This document shows positions 5,563 to 5,671 of a DNA stretch of 5,671 nt, piece after piece. Location of the stretch: the NCBI GenBank assembly GCA_030670375.1, contig DAOVBT010000157.1:1-5671 (forward strand), given 5' to 3'. The stretch comes from Candidatus Aminicenantota bacterium (GTDB lineage: Bacteria; Acidobacteriota; Aminicenantia; Aminicenantales; Aminicenantaceae). Each line of letters opens with the position of its first letter. Within the stretch, counting starts at the first letter, position 1. Under the pieces are notes generated by a model. It searched no databases, was not told where the DNA came from, and worked only from the letters and a program-made list of their open reading frames with translations. The position numbers were made by a program, and so were the translations under genes.

Positions 5563-5671
5563 TGCCGATATTTCTTATCATTACAGCAATATCAGAATAT
5601 TATCCTAATATTGCTGCAAATGAAAACACGAACATTTTCAAGATAGTATCCTTATATTTTCATCGGCATTT
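5560..5671. repeat. AT-rich segment bounded by a 10-bp inverted repeat (aaatgccgat / atcggcattt)
   Basis: The arm 5560-5569 is the exact reverse complement of 5662-5671, the last bases of the window, so the repeat may extend further. The interior is AT-rich, has no ORF, and contains a separate hairpin at 5584-5616 and a weak dyad tgaaaa/ttttca (5621-5626, 5635-5640). It could be a small MITE-like element or the promoter/leader region of the beta-barrel gene. I find no convincing -35/-10 pair. Confidence 0.5.
5584..5616. repeat. Hairpin with 9-bp perfect stem
   Basis: cagcaatat (5584-5592) pairs exactly with atattgctg (5608-5616) around a 15-nt loop. The hexamer aatatt also occurs at 5596-5601 and 5607-5612, allowing alternative pairing. 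No T-tract follows on either strand, so a terminator is unlikely. An operator or part of a small repeat element is possible. Confidence 0.6.

Noticed and set aside
5613..5641. TTGAAA at 5641-5636 as the -35 of a barrel-gene promoter
   Set aside because: At 17-nt spacing the -10 would be TGCAGC. Other pairings in the region (for example TTAGGA/TGTAAT) have poor -35 boxes, so no promoter was called.
5533..5671. Integron attC site
   Set aside because: The required RYYYAAC/GTTRRRY ends are not present (the candidate is CATTAAC), and there is no cassette structure.

Overview
The window looks like chromosomal DNA from a Gram-negative bacterium. By eye its G+C is in the mid-40s percent, it encodes a secreted outer-membrane beta-barrel, and it carries strong AGGAGG-type ribosome binding sites with both ATG and GTG starts. 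The mix of genes (a LonC/AAA_32-type protease, a double-GNAT protein beside a crotonase, and palindromic intergenic repeats with GGGGAC/GTCCC boxes) would fit an uncultured anaerobic lineage such as Aminicenantes/Acidobacteriota or a former deltaproteobacterial group. That placement is a guess; the sequence holds no taxonomic marker that would settle it.

Layout. Positions 1-276 (minus) hold the N-terminal 92 codons of an enoyl-CoA hydratase/isomerase-family gene that runs off the left edge. Upstream of it, in the same direction, is a 373-aa acyltransferase-like (GNAT fold) gene (320-1441, minus). The two probably form one transcription unit with an extended -10 promoter at 1467-1496. Divergent from it is an 813-aa Lon-family (S16) protease gene (1776-4217, plus) with its own promoter at 1710-1738. 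The roughly 200 bp between the two promoters is filled by a non-coding, strongly palindromic element: two adjacent stem-loops bounded by GGGGAC/GTCCCC boxes, REP/BIME-like. On the right, an rluB-type 23S rRNA pseudouridine synthase gene (4209-4934, minus) converges on the protease gene, and their 3' ends overlap by 9 bp. It is preceded, with a 2-nt gap, by a small outer-membrane beta-barrel gene (4937-5503, minus). The last 130 bp are AT-rich, with a hairpin, a 10-bp inverted repeat that ends at the window edge, and a second copy of a 22-nt motif also present at 293-314.

How the genes relate. The left pair suggests acyl-CoA chemistry. The protease is a stand-alone protein-quality-control gene. 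The rluB/barrel pair is joined by spacing rather than by an evident shared function. I see no defence, mobile-gene or biosynthetic cluster. All coding genes belong to known families or fold classes, so the less ordinary content is the intergenic palindromes, the repeated 22-mer, and the altered Walker motifs of the Lon-family protein.
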